A program made the translations under genes and the position numbers. Of a DNA stretch of 64,000 bases, positions 42,968 to 51,669 are shown piece by piece (the stretch's first letter is position 1; every line of letters starts with the position of its first letter). The notes under the pieces were generated by a model, which made no database searches, was not told where the DNA came from, and worked only from the letters and a program-made list of their open reading frames with translations. This DNA is from Rhodobiaceae bacterium (GTDB lineage: Bacteria; Pseudomonadota; Alphaproteobacteria; Rhizobiales; Tepidamorphaceae), in the NCBI GenBank assembly GCA_020637855.1, contig JACKJR010000005.1, positions 62,001 through 126,000 of the forward strand, read 5' to 3'.

Positions 42968-45184
42968 ATGACCATCAAGAATTTCACCCTCGACACGGAC
43001 GCCGACGGCATCGTCACAATTACCTGGGACATGGAAGGCAAGTCGATGAACGTCATCGACATGTCCGTGATGGATGAGCTGGAGCAGATCGTCGACAAGC
43101 TGACGACGGATGACACGATCAAGGGTGCGGTCATCACGTCGGGCAAGGAGTCCTTCTGCGCCGGCGCCGACCTCACCATGCTCGATGCGTTGCTGAAGCA
43201 ATATCACGCAGGCGTGCGCCAGAACGAACTCGAAGCCAACAAGGCGCTGTTCGACAACTCCCGGCGCCTGTCACAGATATTCCGCGCTCTGGAAACCTGC
43301 GGCAAGCCGGTGGTCGCGGCGATCAACGGTACCGCGCTGGGCGGCGGTCTGGAAATCTGCCTTGCCTGCCACCACCGCGTCGCGTCTGACAACGAGAAGA
43401 CCAAGCTTGGCCTGCCGGAAGTGAAAGTCGGCCTTTTGCCCGGCGCAGGCGGCACCCAGCGTGTCGCCCGCATGGCGCAGCCTGCCGACGCGCTGCAATT
43501 CCTGCTGCAGGGCCGCGAATTGCGCGTCGTGCAAGCGCAGGCCATGGGTCTGGTTGACAGGGTGGTGCCGGCTAAAAAGCTTATTGAGACGGCAAAACAA
43601 TGGATCAGGGACGGCGGTAAACCGGTCGCGCCATGGGATGGCGACGGCTTCAAGAACCCGGCTCGCGTCTTTTCGCCCGCCGGTATGATGACCTTCATGC
43701 CGGCCAACGCGCTTTATCGCAAGGAAACCTGGGACAACTATCCCGGCGCACGCGGCATCCTCTCATGCGTCTATGAAGGGTCGCTGGTGCCCTTCGACAC
43801 CGCGCTGACCATCGAGTCGCGTTACTTCGCCAACGTGCTTAAAAGCCCGCAGGCAGCAGCCATGATCCGCTCGCTGTTCGTCTCCATGCAGGAGCTGAAC
43901 AAGGGCGCGCGCAGGCCCAAGGACATCAAGCCGAGGAAGCTGAAAAAGGTCGGCGTGCTCGGAGCAGGCTTCATGGGGGCCGGCATTGCCTACGTCACCG
44001 CCAATGCCGGCATCGACGTTGTGCTGATCGACCAGACCCAGGAAGCGGCAGACCGTGGCAAGGCGCAATCGGAAAAGCTGCTCACAGACAGCTTGCGCAA
44101 GGGCCGCATCAAGGAAGCCGACAAGGACGCGGTCCTTTCCCGCATCAACGCGACCACCGATTATGCCGAACTGTCCGGCTGCGAACTCGTCATCGAAGCG
44201 GTGTTCGAGGACCGCAATGTCAAGATCGACGTGATCCAGAAGGCCGAAGCCCACCTGAGCCGTTCGGCGATCTTTGCCTCCAACACTTCGACCCTGCCGA
44301 TCACCAGCCTTGCCAAGGCGAGCGCCCGGCCCAAGAGCTTCATCGGCATTCACTTCTTCTCGCCGGTCCACAAGATGATGCTGGTGGAAGTGATCATGGG
44401 CAAGCGTACCGGCGACAAGGCGCTGGCACTGGCGCTCGATTACATCCGCGCCATCCGCAAGACGCCCATCGTCGTCAACGACGTGCGCGGCTTCTACGCC
44501 AACCGCTGTGTCGGCAACTACCTGCTCGAAGCCCACCTGATGGTGATGGAGGGCATCCCGCCGGCGATGATCGAGAACGGCGCGCGCATGGCCGGCATGC
44601 CGGTCGGCCCGCTGACGCTGACCGACGAGGTCGCCGTGGACCTTGCCTGGAAGATCCTTCAGGCGGCCAAGAAGGACCTTGGCGAGAAGGCCGTCGATCC
44701 ACGCCAGGAAAAGCTGCTGGAGGAGATGGTCGTCAAACGCGGGCGCCTTGGCCGCAAGGCCGGCAAGGGCTTCTACGAGTACCCCGATGTCGGCAAGAAA
44801 TATCTCTGGCCGGAGCTGACCGGGCTCGCGCCGGAGCAGAAGTCCGCCGACGATGTGAGCATCGATGAAATCAAGAACCGGTTCCTCGCCACCATGGCGC
44901 TGGAGGCCGCGCGCTGCATCGAGGAGAAGGTGGTGGTCGATGTCCGCGAGGCCGATGTCGGCTCGATCCTTGGCTTCGGCTTCGCGCCATGGTCAGGCGG
45001 CACGCTCTCCTACATCGACATGATCGGTACGAAGGCCTTCGTCGAGATGTGCAAGGGGCTGGCGAAGAAACACGGCAGGCGCTTCCGCATCAACAAGCTG
45101 CTGAAGGAGATGGCCGGGAACGGCGAGACCTTCTATGGACGTTTTCCGCCGGGTGGTGCGGTTGACACTGCGAAGGCTGCCTGA
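42968..45184 (+). CDS. FadJ-like fused enoyl-CoA hydratase/3-hydroxyacyl-CoA dehydrogenase
   Basis: A 738-residue bifunctional enzyme. The N-terminal crotonase domain has INGTALGGGLEICLACHHRVA (oxyanion hole) and GLPEVKVGLLPGAGGTQR, with both catalytic glutamates in place. The Rossmann domain starts at GVLGAGFMGAGIAYVTANAG near residue 320, then SNTSTLPI, and the dimerisation regions follow. It hydrates enoyl-CoA and oxidises the product to 3-ketoacyl-CoA for the thiolase. It is the last enzyme gene of the operon. Confidence 0.93.
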   Translation: MTIKNFTLDTDADGIVTITWDMEGKSMNVIDMSVMDELEQIVDKLTTDDTIKGAVITSGKESFCAGADLTMLDALLKQYHAGVRQNELEANKALFDNSRRLSQIFRALETCGKPVVAAINGTALGGGLEICLACHHRVASDNEKTKLGLPEVKVGLLPGAGGTQRVARMAQPADALQFLLQGRELRVVQAQAMGLVDRVVPAKKLIETAKQWIRDGGKPVAPWDGDGFKNPARVFSPAGMMTFMPANALYRKETWDNYPGARGILSCVYEGSLVPFDTALTIESRYFANVLKSPQAAAMIRSLFVSMQELNKGARRPKDIKPRKLKKVGVLGAGFMGAGIAYVTANAGIDVVLIDQTQEAADRGKAQSEKLLTDSLRKGRIKEADKDAVLSRINATTDYAELSGCELVIEAVFEDRNVKIDVIQKAEAHLSRSAIFASNTSTLPITSLAKASARPKSFIGIHFFSPVHKMMLVEVIMGKRTGDKALALALDYIRAIRKTPIVVNDVRGFYANRCVGNYLLEAHLMVMEGIPPAMIENGARMAGMPVGPLTLTDEVAVDLAWKILQAAKKDLGEKAVDPRQEKLLEEMVVKRGRLGRKAGKGFYEYPDVGKKYLWPELTGLAPEQKSADDVSIDEIKNRFLATMALEAARCIEEKVVVDVREADVGSILGFGFAPWSGGTLSYIDMIGTKAFVEMCKGLAKKHGRRFRINKLLKEMAGNGETFYGRFPPGGAVDTAKAA

Positions 45185-45281
45185 ACCTGCCATGTGAAGG
45201 CCGGATTCATCCGCCACAAAACCGTCTGTTGCGGGCCGGCTGCAAGGCCGTCCCTGCAGTTGTCCTGTATGGAGTAAAACC

Positions 45282-45755
45282 ATGCCTGTTGGCGTCATTT
45301 TCCGCGTTCTCATTGCGATTGGGATTTGTGCCGCGGTTGCGGTCGCGGTGCGGGCGGAAACCGCGCCTTCCGACGAAAACGGGCGCTATCTGTTGCGCAA
45401 GGCCGAGGATGGCTGGTTCCGGGTCGACCAGAAAACCGGACAGGCGTCGCTGTGCCGGGAAGGCAATGTCGGCTTCACCTGCGAACTGGTCCCCGATGAC
45501 CGCGATGCCCTGCTCGACGAGATTACCCGGCTGGCGGAGGAAAACGCCATGCTGCGCGCTCAGGTCGCAAAGGGCGGCATGCCGCAATTGCCGGGCAAAG
45601 CCGATACGCCGGATGCGAAGAAGGATGACGGTATAAAGCTGCCGAGCAGGGAAGACCTCGACAAGGTGATGGAGACCTTTCGTGCGATGGCCGAACGCTT
45701 CATGGCCATGGTGAAAGACCTCGAGAAACAGTTCTCGGAGGAATCGAAGCAATAG
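45282..45755 (+). CDS. Exported coiled-coil protein, unknown function
   Basis: A 157-residue protein. It has a signal peptide or anchor (residues 6-26, ending VRAETA), a short domain resembling a repeat found in small exported proteins (RYLLRKAEDGWFRVDQKTGQASLC...GFTCELVPDD), a coiled-coil stretch (residues 80-98, DEITRLAEENAMLRAQV) and an amphipathic helical tail. Two cysteines (in SLCRE and FTCEL) could form a disulfide. No family is named with confidence. It lies 97 bases after the FadJ-like gene and ends 5 bases before the converging esterase gene. Confidence 0.65.
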   Translation: MPVGVIFRVLIAIGICAAVAVAVRAETAPSDENGRYLLRKAEDGWFRVDQKTGQASLCREGNVGFTCELVPDDRDALLDEITRLAEENAMLRAQVAKGGMPQLPGKADTPDAKKDDGIKLPSREDLDKVMETFRAMAERFMAMVKDLEKQFSEESKQ

Positions 45756-45760
45756 CGTTT

Positions 45761-46738
45761 TCAGGCAGCCGCAATCGCTGCGTTGAGGAAATCATCGATC
45801 CGCCGAAGCCCGTCCTGCGCCAGTTTCCCCGGAAAGGCCTGGAAGACATGCGCCCCGCCGGGAAAGACACCAAGCTCAGTGTCATTGCCTGCCGCCGCCC
45901 ATAGCGGTGCCATCATCAGCGTATCATCCAGCAGCAGGTCGCGCGTTCCAACCGAGAAGAGAGCCGGGCACAGGCCGGAGAGATCGGCCAGCATCGGCGA
46001 GATGGCCGGATCCTCGACGGAATATTCCCCCTGCACGAAGCATTCGCAGAACTTCTCGATGTCGCGGGTGTTGAGAACAAGCTTCTCCGTACCCCAGCGG
46101 CGCACGCTGGGCGTCTGCCTGAGGTCGTAGCAGCCGGCAACCAGATTGGCTCCCGCGAAAGGCATCACCCGATGAACATCACGCAGCCTGATCAGCGTCA
46201 GCACCGAAAGATGCGCGCCGGCGGATTCCCCGCCAATGGCCAAGGCGCCGCCACCCAGGTCTTTCAGCCCGCCGCTCAGCAACCATAGGGCTGTGTCCTC
46301 GCAATCGTCCGGCCCTGCGGGATAGGGATGTTCCGGCGACAGCCGGTAGTCGACGCTGACGACGGTCAGGCCGGTGTTCTCCGCGATGCGCTGCAGGCGC
46401 GGATCGTTCTCGCGCGCAGCACCCACCACCCATCCGCCGCCATGGATGTGCAGGTAGACGCCACGCGAGTCGCGCGCCAGCGGCGCGATGATCCGCAGGG
46501 GAATGGGGCCACCACGTCCCTCGATTTCAGTAACACGGGCATTCTCGGCAGGCTCCACGACGGGGAAGGGACCAAGCCCCTGCGCGCGGCGGTCGCGGAT
46601 CACCTGCGGCGGAAACGTCCACATGTCGGGAAGGCCGGAAAGCGCCTTCAGGATGCCGGCGTTGATCGCCTTCGTTTCGGCGCTGATGGAGGCGGGGTCG
46701 AAGACGGCGGGATCGAGAGTGAGGCCGGATTGGCTCAT
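45761..46738 (-). CDS. Alpha/beta hydrolase, hormone-sensitive-lipase type esterase
   Basis: A protein of about 325 residues with the HSL-family marks: the oxyanion motif HIHGGGWVVG, the nucleophile elbow GGESAGAHL, an aspartate in SVGTRDLLLDD and a histidine in GGAHVFQ. The catalytic triad is complete. The start is the ATG at 46736-46738. It is a cytoplasmic esterase of unknown substrate. A family A repeat lies upstream. Confidence 0.88.
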   Translation of the reverse strand: MSQSGLTLDPAVFDPASISAETKAINAGILKALSGLPDMWTFPPQVIRDRRAQGLGPFPVVEPAENARVTEIEGRGGPIPLRIIAPLARDSRGVYLHIHGGGWVVGAARENDPRLQRIAENTGLTVVSVDYRLSPEHPYPAGPDDCEDTALWLLSGGLKDLGGGALAIGGESAGAHLSVLTLIRLRDVHRVMPFAGANLVAGCYDLRQTPSVRRWGTEKLVLNTRDIEKFCECFVQGEYSVEDPAISPMLADLSGLCPALFSVGTRDLLLDDTLMMAPLWAAAGNDTELGVFPGGAHVFQAFPGKLAQDGLRRIDDFLNAAIAAA

Positions 46739-46793
46739 GAGGGAGTTTCCGTTGTTTACGCGGGCAGATAGAGTTCGGTTAGATCGGTACTGA

Positions 46794-46843
46794 AGCAATT
46801 CCAGGAAAAGTGTAAGCGGTTTTCCGTCCGGAATTGCGTAAAT
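46794..46843. repeat. Family A intergenic repeat, most regular copy
   Basis: AGCAATTCCAGGAAAAGTGT followed by AAGCGGTTTTCCGTCCGGAA and TTGCGTAAA. The ends AGCAATTCC and GGAATTGCG are partly complementary, as are GGAAAA and TTTTCC. It lies between the divergent esterase and YjbQ genes. Confidence 0.78.
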
Positions 46844-46869
46844 TATGAATCTTTAAGAAGGCAAGCCGC

Positions 46870-47286
46870 ATGCGCAATTGTCAGCATATTGTGCAGATCG
46901 ACACTGAAGGTCAGGGCATGACCGACATAACCTCCGGCGTTGCCCGCTGGCTTGCTGTTGAAAAGGTGCAAACCGGCTTGCTGACCCTTTTCATCCGCCA
47001 CACGTCGGCGTCGCTGACAATTCAGGAGAACGCCGACCCTACGGTGCAGGTCGATCTGATGGACGCGCTTGACGGTCTTGCTTCGCGCGATGCGCCATAC
47101 CGCCATCACACCGAGGGTCCGGATGACATGCCGGCTCATATCCGTTCCATGCTGACGGATGTTTCGCTCCAGGTCCCCGTGCGCGATGGGCGCATGCTGC
47201 TCGGCACCTGGCAGGGCATCTATGTCATCGAACACCGCGACCGGCCGCACCGCCGCGAAGTGGTGATGCATTACGCCGGCGACTGA
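46870..47286 (+). CDS. YjbQ family secondary thiamine-phosphate synthase-like enzyme
   Basis: A 138-residue protein of the UPF0047/YjbQ family. It shows FIRHTSASLTIQENADPTVQVDLMDALD near residue 40, YRHHTEGPDDMPAHIRSML and the C-terminal GTWQGIYVIEHRDRPHRREVVMH. The histidines of these motifs bind a metal ion. Weak thiamine-phosphate synthase activity has been reported for the family; the physiological role is unclear. It converges on two small membrane protein genes. Confidence 0.9.
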   Translation: MRNCQHIVQIDTEGQGMTDITSGVARWLAVEKVQTGLLTLFIRHTSASLTIQENADPTVQVDLMDALDGLASRDAPYRHHTEGPDDMPAHIRSMLTDVSLQVPVRDGRMLLGTWQGIYVIEHRDRPHRREVVMHYAGD

Positions 47287-47290
47287 CGGG

Positions 47291-47677
47291 TCACATCAGG
47301 ACGAAACCTTCCGGCAGCGTCAGCCACAGCGCAATTGCAACCACCCAGAACACCGCCGCAACAGCTGCAACATGATTGGCAAAGGTGAAATAGGTGTCTT
47401 GCAGAGTCTGGCCGGCAAGCTTCTGGGCTTGTTCGGCAACGGGCCGCTCGTTCTTCTTCAGCATGATCCACAGTTCCGTCTTGCGATAGTCGCGGAACGG
47501 TGCCTGTTGGGCGCGGAAGATGAGGATGACAGCGAGGCCCGTGGTCAGCATGGCGCCGGTCTTGGCGGCGAGAATCGGATCGTAGCTCAGGCCAAGGACA
47601 ATGCAGACGATCGCCAGCCCGGCGAAGCCACAGCCCCGGGCGACAGATATCAAGGCAAGTGAGTTAAGTTTCTCCAT
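47291..47677 (-). CDS. Small membrane protein, tandem copy 1
   Basis: A 128-residue protein with three or four hydrophobic segments. AIVCIVLGLSYDPILAAKTGAMLTTGLAVILIFRAQ in the first half resembles the corresponding part of the next gene, and a hydrophobic segment (residues 103-124) ends the protein. The N-terminus is short and polar. No family recognised. It lies 102 bases after the neighbouring paralogue-like gene, on the same strand. Confidence 0.65.
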   Translation of the reverse strand: MEKLNSLALISVARGCGFAGLAIVCIVLGLSYDPILAAKTGAMLTTGLAVILIFRAQQAPFRDYRKTELWIMLKKNERPVAEQAQKLAGQTLQDTYFTFANHVAAVAAVFWVVAIALWLTLPEGFVLM

Positions 47678-47779
47678 GCCGTCATGCCGTCGTTTGCTGT
47701 GGCAGATTTCACCACAGATGCCGGCAAGGGCAAGTCACGTTTTCTTGCGATGCTACAAGTTTGCTGCGGGCGCAGAGGT

Positions 47780-48139
47780 TCAGATAGACATCACGAACGG
47801 AAGCATGATCGAAAGCGCCAGCAGGCAGGCCGACAAGCCGGCCATCGCCTGGGCAAACCAGACATCGGCATCGATGGGCTTGCTGACAGCGCGTGTGAAT
47901 GCGAGTTCGGCACCGTCGCGATGTGGCGCATTCGGCCAGAACGGCAGGCCGGTAAGCGCGCCGCGGCGCACCGCGCGCAGGCAGAAGGCAATCGCAAAAC
48001 CCAGGCTCATCAGGCCGCCGAATTTGGCGCCGGCGGCGATGTCGTCGCCATAGCCGAGCATGATCCAGGTCAGCGCAAAGCATGCCACGCCAAAGACGCA
48101 GCCGGCTTCCATCATGTTCGGATCGTTCAAATCGGGCAT
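47780..48139 (-). CDS. Small membrane protein, tandem copy 2
   Basis: A 119-residue protein with two hydrophobic segments near the start (VFGVACFALTWIMLGYGDDIAAGAKFGGLMSLGFAIAFCLRAV) and one at the end. The layout and the AAGAKFGGLMSLGFAI stretch recall the AAKTGAMLTTGLAVIL stretch of the adjacent downstream gene. No domain name can be given. The two genes probably arose by duplication and form an operon. Confidence 0.62.
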   Translation of the reverse strand: MPDLNDPNMMEAGCVFGVACFALTWIMLGYGDDIAAGAKFGGLMSLGFAIAFCLRAVRRGALTGLPFWPNAPHRDGAELAFTRAVSKPIDADVWFAQAMAGLSACLLALSIMLPFVMSI

Positions 48140-48270
48140 CTCGTCTCTCCACGATCATCGCGCATGCGGCAGACATTTGCGCACGCCTTTCCAAGATCAT
48201 GGGGGACGGGGTTTAAGAAAGCCTTTTCCCGAACGGTTAATTGCCTGTCGACGCGCCTTCGTGCGCAGTC

Positions 48271-48627
48271 TCAATGCGCGAGATTGTAGATGATGCGGGC
48301 GATATCGCTTTCCAGCGGGAAGGAGAGCATACCCATGACGTGATAGCCGAGGATCCACGGCAACACGTAGAAACGGATGATGAAGAAGAACCAGGCCACG
48401 AAGAGCGGCACCATGGGATCGAGCAGGAAGCCCGGCGTGATCGGCCTGAAGATGCGCAGGATCGGGTTTGTCGCGCGTACGAAAAACTTCATGAAGAAGA
48501 AATCGGAATCCTCGCGCAGGAAGATGTTCATCGCCGAGCGCCCGATCAACGTCCACATGATGACGCCAAGGACATAGTCGAGAACGACGACCCACAGCGG
48601 ATAGATATCGAGCGGAGGCGTTTCCAT
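48271..48627 (-). CDS. YggT-like membrane protein
   Basis: A 118-residue protein with two or three hydrophobic segments. It carries NPILRIFRPITPGFLLDPMVPLFVAWFFF, reminiscent of the YggT family (P...R...P followed by a membrane helix), preceded by an acidic loop (REDSDFFFMKFFVRA). The family is linked to cell envelope or division functions, but the match is weaker than usual. It lies about 120 bases before the strong hairpin that ends the symporter operon, in the same direction. Confidence 0.5.
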   Translation of the reverse strand: METPPLDIYPLWVVVLDYVLGVIMWTLIGRSAMNIFLREDSDFFFMKFFVRATNPILRIFRPITPGFLLDPMVPLFVAWFFFIIRFYVLPWILGYHVMGMLSFPLESDIARIIYNLAH

Positions 48628-48688
48628 CGGTGATCTCCGTTGTCCGGCGTGGCAGGTTTTCCGCGCATCTTATAATCGCTCATGCGCT

Positions 48689-48723
48689 CAAAAGAAGAGG
48701 GCGGGGCACGTGCCCCGCCCTCT
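48689..48723 (-). terminator. Strong intrinsic terminator of the symporter operon
   Basis: AGAGGGCGGGGCAC and its complement GTGCCCCGCCCTCT form a perfect 14-bp stem (48696-48723). On the minus strand the tail TTCTTTT follows. It lies 23 bases after the symporter stop codon, as expected for Rho-independent termination. Confidence 0.85.
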
Positions 48724-48745
48724 GTATCTTACTTCGGGATGTCGC

Positions 48746-50554
48746 TTAGTGCGACGAACCCAGAATGGTCTCGCCGCTCGGGATACGGGTATCGTCGACC
48801 ATCTTCTGAATCTCGGCGGAAGGCGCCGGGGTCAGAAGGCTGACGACGATCATGCAGATCAGGCTGACCGGCATGCCGATGATACCGAAGCGGATGTGGT
48901 CGATGCCCCACCACGGTGCCATGCCGCCGGCATAGACCATGTAGAGGTACCACGAACCGACGCAGAAACCGCCGACCATGCCGGCGATGGCGCCGGCCTT
49001 GTTGGCACGCTTCCACCACACGCCGAGAACCAGCGGGAAGAACAGGCCGGAGCAGGCAAAGTCGAATGCCCATGCCACGGAGCCGAGAATTCCCGTCAGT
49101 CTCAGTGATGCGACGGCCGCGCCTGCCGCGCCGATGAACAGCAGCAGGACACGTGCAACGATCAGGCGCTTCCTGGTGTCCGCCTTCGGGTCGATGATCT
49201 TGTAGTAGAGATCATGCGACAGCGCGTTGGCGATCGCCAGCAGCAGACCATCGGCGGTCGACATGGCAGCCGCCAGGCCGCCGGCAGCCACGAGGCCGGA
49301 GATCACGTAGGGAAGCCCTGCGATTTCCGGAGTGGCGAGCACGACGATGTCGGGCCGCATGAAGAACTCGTTCAACTGAACGATTCCATCGCCGCTCTGG
49401 TCGGCAACCGCGAGCATGCCCACGGACGACCAGTGCTTGACCCATTCGAGGTTCGAGACTTCCTCGAAGGACTTGCCGATGACCGAGGTCGCAAGGTTCG
49501 GATCAAGCAGCTGCAGCTTCGTCAGCGTGGCAAGAGCCGGTGCCGAGAAGTACAGGAAGAAGATGAACAGCAGCGACCAACCGACCGAACGGCGAGCCGC
49601 ACGGACGGACGGGGTGGTGAAGTAACGCATCAGGATGTGGGGCAGCGAAGCCGTGCCGCACATCATGCAGATGGCGAGTGTAACCATTCCCCATTCGTTG
49701 CCGGCAGGCGAGTTCTGCGGCGTGGTGAGCACCCTGACGCCCTTGACGCCAACGTCCCCTGCAGCCTTGCTCAGTCCGTACTGCGCTTCCAGCTCGGCAA
49801 TGCGGTGCACCGCGCCACCATAGGAGAAGTGCGGAATGATGCCGAAGCCCTGCTTGTTGGACATCCAGATGATCGGCGTCAGATAGGCGATGATCAGCAC
49901 GATGTACTGGGCCACCTGGGTCCAGGTCACGCCGCGCATACCACCGAGCATCGAACACACGAAGATGCCGAGAAGGCCCATCCACACGCCGAGTTCGAAC
50001 GGAACGCCGAGCGTTTGTGCGGCAATCGTTCCCGTCGCGTTGATCTGTGCCGTCACGTAGGTGAACGAAGCCACCACGAGAACGACGATCGCGCAGAAAC
50101 GGGCAAGGTTGCCGCCGTAACGGGTGCCGATGAAGTCGGGAACCGTATAGCAGCCAAACTTGCGCAGGTACGGCGCCATCAGCGAGTTGACGAGCACGTA
50201 GCCGCCCGTCCAGCCGATGATGAACCCGAGATACGGGTAACCGCCGAAGTAGACGCCGCCGGCGAGTGCCACGAACGATGCGCCGGACATCCAGTCCGCC
50301 GCCGTGGCCATGCCGTTGTAGAGCGCCGGAACTTCGCGTCCCGCCACGTAGTAGGCTGATGCCTCAGCCGTGCGCGACAGGTAGCCGATGATGGCATAGA
50401 TCGCGATGGTGAAGCACAGGAAGCCGATGCCAATGGCTTTCGCGCCGGCACCCATCTTCTCGAACACCGCCATCAGAACGAAGAATGCGAGGAAGCCAAG
50501 CGTGTACAGCGCGTACACCTTGGCCAGATTATCGGTAAATTTTCCCTTGATCAT
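48746..50554 (-). CDS. Sodium:solute symporter (VC_2705/ActP-like large subunit)
   Basis: A 602-residue SSS-family membrane protein with 13 or so hydrophobic segments. It contains AGREVPALYNGMATAADWMSGASFVALAG, the usual family motif, and YVTAQINATGTIAAQTLG. With the DUF4212 small subunit it matches the two-part symporter of the VC_2705 type, which carries acetate or similar monocarboxylates with Na+. It follows the DUF4212 gene by 9 bases, and a strong terminator ends the operon. Confidence 0.92.
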   Translation of the reverse strand: MIKGKFTDNLAKVYALYTLGFLAFFVLMAVFEKMGAGAKAIGIGFLCFTIAIYAIIGYLSRTAEASAYYVAGREVPALYNGMATAADWMSGASFVALAGGVYFGGYPYLGFIIGWTGGYVLVNSLMAPYLRKFGCYTVPDFIGTRYGGNLARFCAIVVLVVASFTYVTAQINATGTIAAQTLGVPFELGVWMGLLGIFVCSMLGGMRGVTWTQVAQYIVLIIAYLTPIIWMSNKQGFGIIPHFSYGGAVHRIAELEAQYGLSKAAGDVGVKGVRVLTTPQNSPAGNEWGMVTLAICMMCGTASLPHILMRYFTTPSVRAARRSVGWSLLFIFFLYFSAPALATLTKLQLLDPNLATSVIGKSFEEVSNLEWVKHWSSVGMLAVADQSGDGIVQLNEFFMRPDIVVLATPEIAGLPYVISGLVAAGGLAAAMSTADGLLLAIANALSHDLYYKIIDPKADTRKRLIVARVLLLFIGAAGAAVASLRLTGILGSVAWAFDFACSGLFFPLVLGVWWKRANKAGAIAGMVGGFCVGSWYLYMVYAGGMAPWWGIDHIRFGIIGMPVSLICMIVVSLLTPAPSAEIQKMVDDTRIPSGETILGSSH

Positions 50555-50563
50555 GACGCCCCC

Positions 50564-50824
50564 CTATTCGTCCGCGACGCCGAACTCTTCATCGATCGCA
50601 TCCTGGCGCCAGTTCTGGAACCAGATGAGAACGACGAAGCCGATCAGCGACCCCTGGACACACATGTAGTAGCCCAGCGGGAAGCCCAGGAAGTTCATCG
50701 AGTTAAGAGAATTTGTAATCCAAGGCACGACCATTGAGAGAATGAACCACACAATCAGCACCAGAATGGTCAGATTGCGGGTCTTCTCCCAATGCCGCGC
50801 AGCTGCGTCGGCATTGGCAGACAT
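50564..50824 (-). CDS. DUF4212 sodium:solute symporter small subunit
   Basis: An 86-residue membrane protein with two hydrophobic segments (LTILVLIVWFILSMVVPWI and FLGFPLGYYMCVQGSLIGFVVLIWF). The HWEKTRNLT start and GYYMCVQGSLIGFVVLIWFQNW are typical of DUF4212. The ATG at 50822-50824 follows GGGGGAGGAAACCCGA. It is the small partner of the symporter immediately downstream. A TACGTA-containing stretch (ATTACGTACC) lies about 23 bases before the start. Confidence 0.9.
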   Translation of the reverse strand: MSANADAAARHWEKTRNLTILVLIVWFILSMVVPWITNSLNSMNFLGFPLGYYMCVQGSLIGFVVLIWFQNWRQDAIDEEFGVADE

Positions 50825-50984
50825 TCGGGTTTCCTCCCCCACTTTAATTACGTACCGACTAGCACGGCACGATAAAACACTGCCCGGACTCCCGGCACAG
50901 TGTCGGAAGAATACTTGTAAGCCCGATCACATGGCTTATGAATAAGACCATGGTAGCGGTCTGTTAATTATTGGCTCCGGTGGA

Positions 50985-51647
50985 ATGTTTGCCTTTCTGA
51001 AAAACAGTACGGAATTCATGCGTGAGTTTGCCGGGCGTCTTGTTTCCGGGCGGGATTCGGGCGCCTTGGCGGATGCCGCGAGCCTTTGTTATTTCGCCCG
51101 CACCCGCGCCGCCTACGTCACCCAGAAGAAGCTCTACGAATACGTCAAGGCTCGCATGGGCACGAGCTATCCGCGCAACTTCGAGAATGACGATTTCATC
51201 GCGTCCATGAACATTGCCAAGATGCATGTCTTCGCCGCAGGTCTCGCCGACATGACCATGTTTGCCGTTGCCAACGGCACGGATCGGACGAGCCTGAGCG
51301 ATGATGACCGCGCCGTCATCGCCCGCCAGTGTTATGTTGCCGGGCTCGACGAGAACGACGACGGCAACGTGGTGCCCGAACATCGTGATGAATGGATGGC
51401 GGCCCTCGATGACCGTATGGGCGGCGCGGTCTGGCGTGTGACCGGGGCCGACGAACACCATTTCACCCAGAGTCCGAAGGCGTTGGTGAAATGGGCGCCG
51501 ATTACTGATTCGCTCAAGAAGTATGATGTCGACATCGTGGAAAATTCGATCCGTTTCGCCTGGCAGGAAGTGCGGAGCGATTTCTTCAAGCGGGTCGATC
51601 CGCAGGCGATTGCGGCATCATGGCTGAACAGCGGGGATAACCGCTGA
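50985..51647 (+). CDS. Unknown conserved-looking protein next to the CrbR-like regulator
   Basis: A 220-residue soluble protein rich in helices, with YFARTRAAYVTQKKLYEYVKARMG, AGLADMTMFAVANG, and FKRVDPQAIAASWLNSGDNR at the end. No signal peptide or membrane segment is visible, and I recognise no domain. It is divergent from the DUF4212-symporter operon and 22 bases before the response regulator gene in the same direction, so it is probably cotranscribed with the regulator. Confidence 0.7.
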   Translation: MFAFLKNSTEFMREFAGRLVSGRDSGALADAASLCYFARTRAAYVTQKKLYEYVKARMGTSYPRNFENDDFIASMNIAKMHVFAAGLADMTMFAVANGTDRTSLSDDDRAVIARQCYVAGLDENDDGNVVPEHRDEWMAALDDRMGGAVWRVTGADEHHFTQSPKALVKWAPITDSLKKYDVDIVENSIRFAWQEVRSDFFKRVDPQAIAASWLNSGDNR

Positions 51648-51669
51648 CAATACAGGGGGAGGAACGCGC

